Assembly (NCBI RefSeq): GCF_014640815.1
Contig: NZ_BMHM01000001.1
Coordinates: 716,875-780,874, forward strand
Length of the DNA stretch: 64,000 nt
Direction: 5' to 3'
DNA from: Vreelandella lutescens
GTDB taxonomy: Bacteria > Pseudomonadota > Gammaproteobacteria > Pseudomonadales > Halomonadaceae
In this document: piece by piece, positions 1 to 8,490 of the stretch
Numbering within the stretch: the first letter of the stretch is position 1
Layout of the letters: the number at the start of each line of letters is the position of its first letter
Notes under the pieces: model-generated
What the model was told of the DNA's origin: nothing
The model's database searches: none
What the model saw: the letters and a program-made list of their open reading frames with translations, nothing else
Translations under genes and position numbers: made by a program

Positions 1-72
1 ATGTTTGTTTCCATGGTAGAGAGCAGTCAGCAGGCCATCGACCAGCGTGAACAGCAGGAGGCGAGCGCATGA
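1..72 (+). CDS. C-terminal end of an ABC transporter ATP-binding protein (partial)
   Basis: An open frame runs in from the left edge and stops at the TGA at 70-72, giving a charged, Gln/Glu-rich tail of 23 residues with no motif. The downstream ABC-2 permease starts inside this stop (ATGA overlap), so the two are translationally coupled. In YadGH-type exporters the gene directly upstream of such a permease is its ATPase. The assignment rests on this neighbourhood, not on the residues seen. Confidence 0.55.
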   Translation: MFVSMVESSQQAIDQREQQEASA

Positions 73-842
73 ATGCAATGCAAACCCTTGTCGCCCTGTG
101 GACGCTAGTGCTCAAAGAAATTAAGCGCTTCACCCGTATTTGGCCGCAAACCTTGCTGCCGCCGTCCATCACCATGGCCATGTACTTCATCATTTTTGGC
201 AACCTGATTGGGTCGCGCATTGGTGATATGGACGGCTTCAGCTACATGGACTTTATCGTGCCAGGGCTGATCATGATGTCGGTGATCACCAACAGCTACT
301 CCAACGTGGCGTCCAGCTTCTTCTCTAATAAGTTTCAGCGCTCCATTGAAGAGATGATGGTGTCGCCAATGCCCAACGGCGTGATCCTTTCAGGCTTTAT
401 TTTGGGCGGCATGGCACGTGGCCTGGGCGTAGGGCTGATCGTGACGCTGGTGTCGCTCTTCTTCACCCGCTTAACGGTCGAGCATCCGCTGCTCACGGTG
501 TTGGTGGTGGTGCTCACCTCGGCGCTGTTCTCCATTGGCGGCTTTATCAACGCATTGTTGGCGAACAAATTTGACGATATCTCCATCGTGCCGACGTTTA
601 TTCTGACGCCGCTCACCTATTTAGGCGGTGTGTTCTACTCAATTTCGATGCTGCCGGATTTCTGGCAGGGCGTCTCGATGCTCAACCCGATTCTGTATAT
701 GGTGAACGTCTTCCGCTACGGCTTTTTGGGCGTTTCGGATATTCCGGTAGTCTGGGCATTAGCCGCTATTTTCGCCTTTATTGTCGTGCTGTTTATGGTG
801 GCACTGACCATGCTAGAACGTGGTAAAGGCATTCGCAGCTAG
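69..842 (+). CDS. ABC-2 type exporter permease (YadH-like)
   Basis: The 257-residue protein is an inner-membrane permease with about six hydrophobic segments (near residues 24-45, 55-75, 105-135, 140-165, 172-198 and 228-250), typical of the ABC-2 family. The stretch YMDFIVPGLIMMSV and the later LTPLTYLGGVFYS are characteristic of YadH/NodJ-type permeases. An AGGAGG at 56-61 sits 7 nt before the ATG, which overlaps the upstream stop. It should pair with the ATPase whose end lies at 1-72. The substrate is unknown; lipid, polysaccharide or drug export are all known for the family. Confidence 0.88.
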   Translation: MNAMQTLVALWTLVLKEIKRFTRIWPQTLLPPSITMAMYFIIFGNLIGSRIGDMDGFSYMDFIVPGLIMMSVITNSYSNVASSFFSNKFQRSIEEMMVSPMPNGVILSGFILGGMARGLGVGLIVTLVSLFFTRLTVEHPLLTVLVVVLTSALFSIGGFINALLANKFDDISIVPTFILTPLTYLGGVFYSISMLPDFWQGVSMLNPILYMVNVFRYGFLGVSDIPVVWALAAIFAFIVVLFMVALTMLERGKGIRS

Positions 843-906
843 TGGATCGCCGCAGTAGCCCTGATTAACATGCCCTTATTGAACTAGCACGACTGAGAGA
901 GTTTTC

Positions 907-1740
907 ATGGCCCACCGCCCCGATACCTTAGAACACGCGCCCCTGGGGCGCGATTCCGCTTACCCCGAGCAGTACGATGCAGGGCTGCTGTACCCCATTC
1001 CCCGTGCGGCCAACCGCGCGCCGCTGGGCATTGAAGAGGGCGCGCTGCCGTTTGTCGGCGAAGATGAGTGGCACGCATTTGAAGTCTCCTGGCTCAATGG
1101 CCGCGGCAAGCCCATCGTCGCGGTGGCACGCTTCCGGCTGCCGGCAAGCTCACCCCACTTGATTGAATCCAAATCCTGGAAACTCTACCTTAACAGCCTT
1201 AACCAAACCCGCTTTGCCAGCCAAGCCGAGGTGGAAGAGACGTTAGTGCGCGACCTCAGCAGCGCTGCCGGTGCCAGCGTGAGCGTTGAGCTACTGGGGG
1301 TGGATGATAGTGAGCTGGCCCCCCAACGCCTGCCGGGGGAGTGCCTGGATGATCTGGATATCGAGGTGAGCGACTACACGCCCAGCGCGTCGCATCTAGC
1401 CACGAGCGATGAGGTGGTGGAAGAGACGCTGCACTCGCATCTTCTAAAATCCAACTGCCCGGTGACCGGTCAGCCGGACTGGGGTAGCGTGTTAATTCGC
1501 TATAAAGGCCCGAAAATCGACCGCGAAGGCTTGCTGCGCTACCTGATTGGCTACCGCCAGCACCAGGATTTTCACGAGCACTGCGTTGAGCATATTTTTA
1601 CAGACTTGATGCAGCAGGCGAAGCCAGAGGAGCTATTGGTGTTGGCTCGCTACGTGCGCCGTGGCGGCCTGGACATCAGCCCCTGGCGAGCCACTCCAGG
1701 GCTTACGCCTCCCAGCCCGCTGCGCCTTGCCCGGCAGTAA
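907..1740 (+). CDS. queF: NADPH-dependent 7-cyano-7-deazaguanine reductase (QueF, long type)
   Basis: QueF reduces preQ0 to preQ1 in queuosine biosynthesis in the cytoplasm. The protein has 277 residues, matching the long two-domain E. coli type (about 280). It shows the family signature ESKSWKLYLNS near residues 87-97, the thioimide-forming cysteine in SNCPVTGQPDWG (Cys184, followed by Asp191), and the conserved FHEHC in the C-terminal T-fold. The start is an ATG after GAGAGAGTTTTC. It ends at 1740, 29 bp before the nitroreductase gene, so the two may be cotranscribed. Nothing looks damaged. Confidence 0.95.
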   Translation: MAHRPDTLEHAPLGRDSAYPEQYDAGLLYPIPRAANRAPLGIEEGALPFVGEDEWHAFEVSWLNGRGKPIVAVARFRLPASSPHLIESKSWKLYLNSLNQTRFASQAEVEETLVRDLSSAAGASVSVELLGVDDSELAPQRLPGECLDDLDIEVSDYTPSASHLATSDEVVEETLHSHLLKSNCPVTGQPDWGSVLIRYKGPKIDREGLLRYLIGYRQHQDFHEHCVEHIFTDLMQQAKPEELLVLARYVRRGGLDISPWRATPGLTPPSPLRLARQ

Positions 1741-1769
1741 TGCTTACCTTTAATGGAGAAGGAGTCACC

Positions 1770-2330
1770 ATGGACGCCATCACGCTGCTTCACGAACGTA
1801 GCTCCATGGGCAAGCTCACCGAGCCTGCCCCCAGTGCTGACCAGCTCAGCGCCATATACCAAGCGGCCCTACGCGCCCCAGATCACAAAGAGCTGCGCCC
1901 GTGGCGCTTTATCGAGTTCTCCGGCGAAGGCCGGGAGCGCCTGGGCGAGCTGTTTGCGGAAGCCGAATTTCAAGAAGACCCCCACGCCAGCGACGACACG
2001 CTTAATTCCGCGCGCAAAAAGCCGCTGCGTGCACCGATGATTATCGCGGTGATTGCCAAGGTGACGCCGGACCTTCCCAAAGTGCCTAAAATCGAGCAGG
2101 TGATTTCGGCAGGCTGTGCCGCCCACGGCATTTTGCTGGCGGCCCACGCGCTAGGTCTAGGAGCCATGTGGCGCAGCGGCAAATACGCGTTTGATCCCGT
2201 GGTGCGCAAAGGCCTGGGGCTGGATGAAGACGACGAAGTCGTTGCCTTTATCTATTTGGGCAGCCTAGCGGGTCGCCACAAGCCAGTGGCAACCCACAAC
2301 AGCGCGGATTTTGTCGAGCGCTGGAATTAA
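1770..2330 (+). CDS. nitroreductase family protein (YdjA-like)
   Basis: This is a small FMN-dependent NAD(P)H oxidoreductase of the nitroreductase superfamily, close in length (186 residues) to E. coli YdjA (183). LHERSSMGKLTEPAP at the N-terminus and APDHKELRPWRF nearby are the usual FMN-binding region, and GLGAMWRSG is the family's C-terminal motif. I chose the ATG at 1770 because GGAGAAGGAG lies just upstream; an in-frame ATG at 1740 overlaps the queF stop and has no ribosome site. The physiological substrate is unknown. Confidence 0.88.
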   Translation: MDAITLLHERSSMGKLTEPAPSADQLSAIYQAALRAPDHKELRPWRFIEFSGEGRERLGELFAEAEFQEDPHASDDTLNSARKKPLRAPMIIAVIAKVTPDLPKVPKIEQVISAGCAAHGILLAAHALGLGAMWRSGKYAFDPVVRKGLGLDEDDEVVAFIYLGSLAGRHKPVATHNSADFVERWN

Positions 2331-2362
2331 ATCCACGCCCCTGTAATGCCAAGGAGGTCGCC

Positions 2363-2869
2363 ATGAGTCCGCCCCGCCAACCCGGCATTCCACATCCCCG
2401 CTTACCGCTACCGGAAGGCGAGGAGGACCTAGTCGCCTTTCAGCGCTGGCTGGAAGCGGCCATTCCCATGGTGGAGGCACTTGGCATTACCCGCATGAGC
2501 CAAGCCAACGGCGCGCTCACGTGGCAACTGGCGCTTACGCCCAACCTCAACGACAAAGGCACCGGCTTTGGCGGCGCGCTGAGTGCACAAGCCACGCTAC
2601 AAGGCTGGTGCTGGGTCACTCTCTGGCTTCGCCAGCAGGGCAGGGCCCAGGATGTGGTGGTCGCCGAAGCCAGCCAGCGCTTTCTCGCCCCGGTCATGGG
2701 TGACTACCGCATGACCTGCGCCCCAAGCCATCCAGATGGCCCTTCACAGCTTGCCGCAAAACTCAGCGAACGAGGCAAAGGCAGTATCGAGCTAACCCAT
2801 CAGCTCTATTGCGGTGATTTGCTCTGCCTAGAAGCCACAGGCCGCTACGCCGTGCTGCCAAACGCCTAA
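2363..2869 (+). CDS. YiiD C-terminal-type putative thioesterase
   Basis: The 168-residue protein has the hot-dog-fold pattern of the putative thioesterase domain at the C-terminus of E. coli YiiD: LNDKGTGFGGALSAQATLQGW in the middle, where Asn and Asp precede the long helix, then strands VVVAEASQRFLAPV and GSIELTHQLY. Such proteins probably hydrolyse acyl-CoA or acyl-ACP thioesters, but the substrate is not known. AAGGAGG lies 7 nt before the ATG. It follows the nitroreductase by 32 bp in the same direction and is the last chromosomal coding gene before the tRNA and the island. Confidence 0.8.
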   Translation: MSPPRQPGIPHPRLPLPEGEEDLVAFQRWLEAAIPMVEALGITRMSQANGALTWQLALTPNLNDKGTGFGGALSAQATLQGWCWVTLWLRQQGRAQDVVVAEASQRFLAPVMGDYRMTCAPSHPDGPSQLAAKLSERGKGSIELTHQLYCGDLLCLEATGRYAVLPNA

Positions 2870-2897
2870 GTAGGGAAAAGCTAAGCAGGAAAAAGGC

Positions 2898-2926
2898 TTG
2901 CTATTTCACGGCTTAGACCATAGAAT
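2898..2926 (+). promoter_or_regulatory. probable sigma-70 promoter of tRNA-Ser
   Basis: TTGCTA at 2898-2903 and TAGAAT at 2921-2926 are separated by exactly 17 nt. This places transcription start about 45 nt upstream of the mature tRNA-Ser 5' end. The call rests on motif and spacing only. Confidence 0.55.
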
Positions 2927-2976
2927 ATGCGCCGTTCTGTTGAGAAAGGCAGCGCCTAACAGCAGAGCTAAAATGT

Positions 2977-3064
2977 GGAGAGGTGTCCGAGTGGTCGAAG
3001 GAGCACGCCTGGAAAGTGTGTAAGTCGAAAGGCTTCGAGGGTTCGAATCCCTCCCTCTCCGCCA
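2977..3064 (+). tRNA. tRNA-Ser(GGA)
   Basis: An 88-nt class II tRNA with encoded CCA. The acceptor arms GGAGAGG and CCTCTCC pair, the anticodon stem CACGC/GTGTG encloses CTGGAAA with anticodon GGA, there is a long variable arm, and the T arm contains GGTTCGAATCC. It reads UCC and UCU serine codons. Its last 14 nt (3051-3064) are duplicated at 33837-33850, so it is the integration site of the island; the gene itself stays intact. Confidence 0.97.
3051..3064 (+). repeat. attL core: tRNA-Ser 3' end
   Basis: The 14 bp CTCCCTCTCCGCCA match 33837-33850 exactly and in the same orientation. Identity stops at both edges (C versus A before it, A versus C after it), so this is the likely crossover core. 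Confidence 0.85.
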
Positions 3065-3076
3065 AGAACATAGATT

Positions 3077-3102
3077 AAGCCGCTGATTTTAGCGGCTTTT
3101 TT
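3077..3102 (+). terminator. Rho-independent terminator after tRNA-Ser
   Basis: AAGCCGCT (3077-3084) pairs with AGCGGCTT (3091-3098) around a 6-nt loop, followed by a T run. It lies 12 bp after the tRNA and just inside the island, so it replaces the original tRNA terminator now found beyond attR. Confidence 0.75.
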
Positions 3103-3118
3103 GTGCCTGTAATTCAGT

Positions 3119-3143
3119 CAGCCCATACCTCAGCCCATACTTT
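3119..3143 (+). repeat. left pair of AGCCCATAC repeats (probable integrase arm sites)
   Basis: CAGCCCATAC occurs at 3119-3128 and 3131-3140, a 12-bp period, followed by TTT. The same double motif with the same period and trailing TTT is at 33696-33720 next to the integrase gene. Repeats of this kind inside both ends of a tyrosine-recombinase element are usually arm-type binding sites. Confidence 0.6.
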
Positions 3144-3154
3144 GATTTTGGCTC

Positions 3155-3331
3155 TTATAGGAAGGCGCGGTACTCCTTCGGACAAGAAATGCATGCTGTA
3201 GGTGTTCGCCTCAGTTCGGTACTCATTTCCATGCCTCCCATAATGATCTGCTTTATCTCTTCACCAGCACGTTCTTGGTAAAAGCCGGGGGGCCTATTGA
3301 TCAAGGTATGAGGGGCACAAACGCTTGCCAT
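3155..3331 (-). CDS. possible small protein, 58 aa, unrecognised
   Basis: A short leftward frame reads from an ATG at 3331 preceded by AGAGGT 6 nt upstream. It encodes a protein with CISC near its C-terminus, and I recognise no family. The local sequence is less clearly protein-like than its neighbours, so it may be a relic at the island edge. Confidence 0.25.
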   Translation of the reverse strand: MASVCAPHTLINRPPGFYQERAGEEIKQIIMGGMEMSTELRRTPTACISCPKEYRAFL

Positions 3332-3626
3332 AAGAACCTCTTGATACCAGCGTTTCAATGTGTAAAAAATCAACCACCAAGGCTAGTCGCTCATTCTGTG
3401 TGATGATAATCTCACTATTATTAATATTATTTAGCTGGCTAATTAGCATGATAGAAAATCTAGTGTAGTTACGAGCGTGGAACTCAAGTTACATTCTGTT
3501 TACGCGCCCGCGTTGCTCTAGGCAGCAGGGTTTCGATACACGTTAACTAGCCACCAATGAATTCCCGTTGCGGGTTACACTGTTGCCTTTTATTGATATC
3601 AAATTTTCGTGATTGAGGTTCAGTGA
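3332..3626. other. leader region upstream of the BREX operon
   Basis: About 295 bp between the possible small gene and brxA. It is AT-rich in its middle and holds no coding frame I would support. The WYL-type repressor gene brxR often found at this position is absent. The GTG start of brxA follows GAGG by 8 nt; I cannot assign a convincing promoter. Confidence 0.4.
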
Positions 3627-4403
3627 GTGGCATTAGACCCGCAACAAAAATTCGGTTTTAAGTCCGGACGTAATGGTGCTCATGCCGCACGCACGATGAT
3701 GCTGGCAGAAATTACCGAGCTATTTCACGGGCGCGGCATTGATGCAACCTTGGCGCAGTACCAGGAAGATATACAGCTGTTTAATGTGCTGCACAAGCCA
3801 ACCGAGAAAGCACGAAAATTGACTTGGCGGCACCTAGTCGATCTTTACAGTTTAGATATCCGTGTCCCGTTATTTCGTGTGTTTCGTCAGCTGTGGGAAA
3901 GCGATGAAGCTGCTCGCCCTTTATTGGCCTGCCAAATGGCATTGGCCCGCGACCCACTCTTACGCTTGTCCCAGGATAAAATCTTAGCTTTAGCGCCTGG
4001 GCTTTGGTTGCCGCGGGAGGACATGGAGCGAGTCTTTGATGAGCAATTTCCAGATCGCTACAGTCCAGCCATGCTCAAATCGCTAGCCCAAAATGTCAAT
4101 GGCACCTGGACCTACGCTGGCTACCTGAAAGGGCGACAAAAAAAATACCGTACCGAGCCGAATGTGCGCCCGGTAAATTTGGTGTTTGCCTTGTTTCAAG
4201 GCTACTTACAGGGTGTAACCGGTAGTCGGCTGTTCAGCAGTCAATGGGTTCACCTGTTGGGCTGTCGCCAGGAGCGCTTGCTGGAACTGGCACGCCATGC
4301 AAGTTACAGCGGGCTGATTAACTTCAAACACTCCAGTGAGGTCGTGGAAGTAACCTTCCCTGACTACCTGAGCAAGGAAGAGGAGTCCTGGTTGCATGAG
4401 TAA
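3627..4403 (+). CDS. brxA: BREX protein BrxA (DUF1819)
   Basis: The 258-residue cytoplasmic protein matches the DUF1819 family that opens type 1 BREX operons: KFGFKSGRNGAHAARTMML at residues 7-25 and the middle stretch DIRVPLFRVFRQLW are characteristic. BrxA is a small DNA-binding protein reported in BREX-1 systems. Its exact role is not settled. The start is a GTG with GAGG upstream. Its last codons overlap brxB by 8 nt, and the operon order that follows (B, C, X, accessory, Z, L) leaves little doubt about the identity. Confidence 0.92.
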   Translation: MALDPQQKFGFKSGRNGAHAARTMMLAEITELFHGRGIDATLAQYQEDIQLFNVLHKPTEKARKLTWRHLVDLYSLDIRVPLFRVFRQLWESDEAARPLLACQMALARDPLLRLSQDKILALAPGLWLPREDMERVFDEQFPDRYSPAMLKSLAQNVNGTWTYAGYLKGRQKKYRTEPNVRPVNLVFALFQGYLQGVTGSRLFSSQWVHLLGCRQERLLELARHASYSGLINFKHSSEVVEVTFPDYLSKEEESWLHE

Positions 4404-4941
4404 TCGACTAAACCGCCTAATCAAAAGCTACACAAACTACATCAGCATACCTTGGATGAAGGGGCTGGCGAATGAGCAGCGAGTGTTGTTTGCCATCTAC
4501 CACAAGGAAGATGAACTCAAGCTGCGTGCCCGTGTGGTGGAGTTTCGCCTTGCCACAGAAACAGCCGGTAACGCCTGGTTGGAGCTGGATATCACCCGCC
4601 TGTTTCCTGAATGGATGGCAGCGCAGAAGTATCGGGAAGACTACTTTGAAGATCCCGAAGATCTGGAGCCCAAATACAAGACCTTTGTTCGCCAGTCAGT
4701 CGCAGCGCTAGCCGAACGTGTAAGCAATGAAGCTGATGAAACCACTGTAGTTGCTCTAGTAGGGTGCGGCACTTTATTTGGTTTTGCCTCGGTATCGGAC
4801 TTCGTTAAACAGTTGGCCGAGCATGTGCCGGGAAGGCTATTGGTGCTCTTTCCCGGGGAGTACGTCAACAATGGCTATCGCCTGCTTGACGCCCGCGATG
4901 GCTGGGGCTACCAAGCTACCGCTATCACCGCTGATAACTAG
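4396..4941 (+). CDS. brxB: BREX protein BrxB (DUF1788)
   Basis: The 181-residue protein fits DUF1788/BrxB, slightly below the usual length of about 190-200. Family features seen are the N-terminal NRLIKSYTNYISIPW, the central DPEDLEPKYKTF, and the C-terminal VLFPGEYVNNGYRLLDARDG. Its biochemical role is unknown, though it is a conserved part of the BREX complex. The ATG lies inside the brxA end (8-nt overlap), indicating translational coupling. An 84-bp gap then leads to brxC. Confidence 0.92.
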   Translation: MSNRLNRLIKSYTNYISIPWMKGLANEQRVLFAIYHKEDELKLRARVVEFRLATETAGNAWLELDITRLFPEWMAAQKYREDYFEDPEDLEPKYKTFVRQSVAALAERVSNEADETTVVALVGCGTLFGFASVSDFVKQLAEHVPGRLLVLFPGEYVNNGYRLLDARDGWGYQATAITADN

Positions 4942-5025
4942 AAAATTAATCAATAGCTAGAAAATTAATAGACATTATCTAACGCACAGAGTGGCGCACA
5001 AGGCGCAAAAGGGAGTACGCCCAGG

Positions 5026-8000
5026 ATGTTGAACCGCGAGATTTACCAACTTGACCCCCAGCAGAACCGTCTGGAAAACAACGGTGTGGCTGAGGTCAAA
5101 GACGACCAGTCAGCCCAGGCGCTGAAAACCTTGCGCTACGAGCTACAAACCTTTGTTTGTGATGGTGAATATCAAGCGGGTCTCGACAAGATTCTCTCTG
5201 CCTATCTGCGCAATCTCAGTGGGCAGTATGAACAGCCTGGTGTTTGGATCTCCGGCTTCTTCGGTTCAGGTAAATCACACTTGGCCAAAATGTTGCGAGC
5301 GCTGTGGACAAACCAGCCATTTAGTGACGGCGTTGCCGCCCGCGATATTGCCGATTTGCCACAAGAGATTAAAGACCATTTCAAAGAGCTAAGTATTGCC
5401 GCCAATCGTCACGGTGGATTGCATGCCGCCTCCGGTACCTTAGGTTCTGGAGCCAATAACAATGTGCGCTTGGCGCTGCTCAATATCATCTTCAAATCAG
5501 CCGGTTTACCTGAGCAATACCACCAAGCCCGGTTTGTGTTATGGCTGAAAAAGCAGGGCATTTTTGATCAGTTGAAAGACAAGGTCGAAACAGCCGGAGA
5601 TAGCTGGGATGACGAGCTGGAAGACCTGTACGTCTCCCGCAGCATTGCCGGTGCCTTGCTGGAAGTAGATAGCAGCCTGGGGGCAGACATTAGAGAAGTA
5701 CGCCAGCTGCTGAAAATGCAGTATCCGAAGGTAAACGATGTCACCAACCAGCAGATGGTGGATGCCATCTATGATGCTTTAGCCGTCGACGGCCAGTTCC
5801 CACTAACGCTGGTCGTGCTCGACGAGGTACAACAGTACGTTGGCTCAGATACTGACAAAGCCCACCAGGTGCAGGAAGTGGTAGAAACCTGCTGTAAGCA
5901 CTCTATCTTCGAGAACAAGCTGCTGTTTGTTGCCACCGGTCAGAGCGCGCTTTCTGGCATGCCCAACCTGCAACGTTTGCTGGGCCGCTTTCAAATTCCA
6001 ATCCAGCTGTCAGATACCGATGTCGAATCCGTAATTCGCAAAGTGATTCTGCAGAAAAAAGCTTCGGTCAAGCAGCAGCTAGAACAAATGCTGCAATCGC
6101 AACTGGGTGAAATTTCCCGCCAGCTGCGCGGTACCAAAATTGAACATCATCGGGATGATGAGAAAGTCATGCTAGCGGACTACCCGCTGCTACCGGTACG
6201 GCGGCGCTTTTGGGAGCGCGTGCTGCGTATTGTCGATACCACTGGCACCGTCTCGCAGCTGCGTAACCAACTCAGAGTGATCCACGAAGCAGCTCAGGCC
6301 ACCGCCGACCAGCCCTTGGGCCACGTGGTACCAGCCGATTTCATCTACAACCAGATTTCAGTCAACCTGATGCAAACTGGTGTTATCTCCAAGGAAATCG
6401 CCGAAACCATCGGGCGTCTGTCCGCCGGTGATGCTGATAGCCAGCTTAAAGCCCGCATTCTTAGCTTGGTACTACTGATTGGTAAACTGCCCTCAGACCC
6501 AACCGCTGACTGCGGAGTGCGTGCCACCGCAGATATGCTTGCTGATTTGTTGATTGATGACCTCAACAACGGCAAAGAGAGTATTCGTAACCGCGTACCC
6601 GTATTGTTGCAAGACCTGGCTGATGAAGGCCTGGTAATGCCCATGGAAACCAGCATCGGCACCGAATACCGGCTGCAAACCCAGGAAAGTGCTCAGTGGT
6701 ACGACACACTTCGCCAGGAAGAAGCTGACCTGCGCGGCAACATGCAGCGGGTGGAAAACATTCGCGTTGATATGCTGCACAAAGAGTTACGTGGCCAAGT
6801 AGCCAAAGTGCGTCTGACCCAGGGGAAATGCAACGAACCGCGCCAGGTTATTCCTTGCTTTGACCCAGAGCTGCCCAAAGATGCCAAAGAAAAAATTTAC
6901 GTTTGGGTGCAGGACGGCTGGGGCATTGATGAAAAAAGTTTCCTAACGGAAGCCCGCAGCCGCCAGTCTGGCGAGCCGACTATTTTTGTGTTTTTACCCG
7001 CTCGTAATCGCTCAGAACTGACCAACGCCATTATTGCCGAGCACGCCGCCCACGCCACCCTGGAAAAGCGCGGCATACCCAACACCGATGCCGGTAAAGA
7101 TGCCCGCACGGCAATGGAAACCCGCTACCGCGATGCGCAAAAGCAGGTGCAAGCGCTGCTGCGCGAAATTTTTGACGGCGTGCAAGTGTTGCAAGCCGGT
7201 GGCAATGAAGTAGATGGCAACAGTATTGCCGAGCGGGTTGAAACCGCTGCCAAAGCGTCGTTGATTCGCCTTTACCGTGAATTTGATGTCGCAGACAACG
7301 TAGGCTGGGGCAAGGTGTTTGAGCGTGCCAGCAAAGAAGGCGGCCAAAACGCCCTGGAAGTAATAGGATACAGCGGCGATGCCGAGCAGCATCCGGTGTG
7401 TGCCGCTATCAAACGCTTTATCGGCGTGTCGAAAAAGGGCAATGAAGTCCGCGAGCATTTTCTTGCTGCGCCTTATGGCTGGCCGCAGGATGCCATCGAC
7501 GGCGCCCTAACGGTGCTGATGGCCACTGGTATCCTGATTGCCTACGACAACCGCAATAATCCGGTGACGGCCCTGAGCCTTGAGCGCAAGCAGATCACTC
7601 AAACCAGCTTCAAGCCGGAAAGCATCACCATACGCCCGGTAGACCTGATCAAGATCCGTGGTGTTCTCACCAGCAGCGGCATTGACTGTCAGCCAGGTGA
7701 AGAAGCCGCCAAGCTGCCCTTGCTAGCGGCTAAAGGCCGTGAACTAGCCAAGCGCGCAGGGGGGGAAGCACCGCTGCCAGCTACCCCTGATGCCAGCGTT
7801 TTTGATGAACTGGCTCGCCTTTCCGGTAATGCCCAGCTCAAATACGCGCTAGACGAGCAAGACGCCATCAAACAGGCGATCAAAGACTGGCCCGCCACTG
7901 CTGAGCGCATTGATGCTCGCAAAGACGATTGGTCTTTGGTTAAGGCATTACTGAACCACAGCCGTGGCTTGGCCTTTCATGCCTCTATCCAGAATGAGAT

Positions 8001-8490
8001 CGATGCCATCATCAGCCATCGTTCACTGCTGGATGACCCCAACCCAGTTTCTGGCCTGATCCAGCAGCTAGTCACTAAGCTGCGCGATGCCATCCAGTTT
8101 CATGTGCAGGCTTACCTAGACCGCCACGCTACCTGCCTAGCGCAACTGGAAGCCGACAGCTACTGGCAACAGCTTAGTGAGCAGCAGCGTCACGCCATCC
8201 TCGATAAGCGCAAGCTACTGACGATTAAACAGCCCGCACTTAACGATGCTGAAGCCATTATTGATAGCCTTAGCGACGTAAGCCTAGAGCAATGGACTGA
8301 CCGCACCGAATCACTGACCAGCAAGTTCAACAGCGCCCGCCTAGAAGCCGCCGAGCTACTGCAGCCTAAGCTGCAACGCATCAACTTGCCGCACAAAACC
8401 TTTGAATGTGAAGCGGATGTCGATACGTGGTTAGCCAAGGTTAAACAGCAGATTCTCGACAAACTCAACGACGGACCGGTGACTTTCTAA
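5026..8490 (+). CDS. brxC: BREX ATPase BrxC (DUF499-type)
   Basis: BrxC is the large P-loop ATPase of type 1 BREX and is needed for phage exclusion. The 1154 residues are in the usual range (about 1200). The Walker A GFFGSGKS is at residues 77-84, and LVVLDEVQQYVG near residue 260 serves as Walker B. The rest is long helical sequence with several coiled-coil-like stretches. The ATG at 5026 follows GGGAG and an AGG. The stop codon shares one base with the pglX start (TAATG), so the two are coupled. No frameshift is seen. Confidence 0.94.
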   Translation: MLNREIYQLDPQQNRLENNGVAEVKDDQSAQALKTLRYELQTFVCDGEYQAGLDKILSAYLRNLSGQYEQPGVWISGFFGSGKSHLAKMLRALWTNQPFSDGVAARDIADLPQEIKDHFKELSIAANRHGGLHAASGTLGSGANNNVRLALLNIIFKSAGLPEQYHQARFVLWLKKQGIFDQLKDKVETAGDSWDDELEDLYVSRSIAGALLEVDSSLGADIREVRQLLKMQYPKVNDVTNQQMVDAIYDALAVDGQFPLTLVVLDEVQQYVGSDTDKAHQVQEVVETCCKHSIFENKLLFVATGQSALSGMPNLQRLLGRFQIPIQLSDTDVESVIRKVILQKKASVKQQLEQMLQSQLGEISRQLRGTKIEHHRDDEKVMLADYPLLPVRRRFWERVLRIVDTTGTVSQLRNQLRVIHEAAQATADQPLGHVVPADFIYNQISVNLMQTGVISKEIAETIGRLSAGDADSQLKARILSLVLLIGKLPSDPTADCGVRATADMLADLLIDDLNNGKESIRNRVPVLLQDLADEGLVMPMETSIGTEYRLQTQESAQWYDTLRQEEADLRGNMQRVENIRVDMLHKELRGQVAKVRLTQGKCNEPRQVIPCFDPELPKDAKEKIYVWVQDGWGIDEKSFLTEARSRQSGEPTIFVFLPARNRSELTNAIIAEHAAHATLEKRGIPNTDAGKDARTAMETRYRDAQKQVQALLREIFDGVQVLQAGGNEVDGNSIAERVETAAKASLIRLYREFDVADNVGWGKVFERASKEGGQNALEVIGYSGDAEQHPVCAAIKRFIGVSKKGNEVREHFLAAPYGWPQDAIDGALTVLMATGILIAYDNRNNPVTALSLERKQITQTSFKPESITIRPVDLIKIRGVLTSSGIDCQPGEEAAKLPLLAAKGRELAKRAGGEAPLPATPDASVFDELARLSGNAQLKYALDEQDAIKQAIKDWPATAERIDARKDDWSLVKALLNHSRGLAFHASIQNEIDAIISHRSLLDDPNPVSGLIQQLVTKLRDAIQFHVQAYLDRHATCLAQLEADSYWQQLSEQQRHAILDKRKLLTIKQPALNDAEAIIDSLSDVSLEQWTDRTESLTSKFNSARLEAAELLQPKLQRINLPHKTFECEADVDTWLAKVKQQILDKLNDGPVTF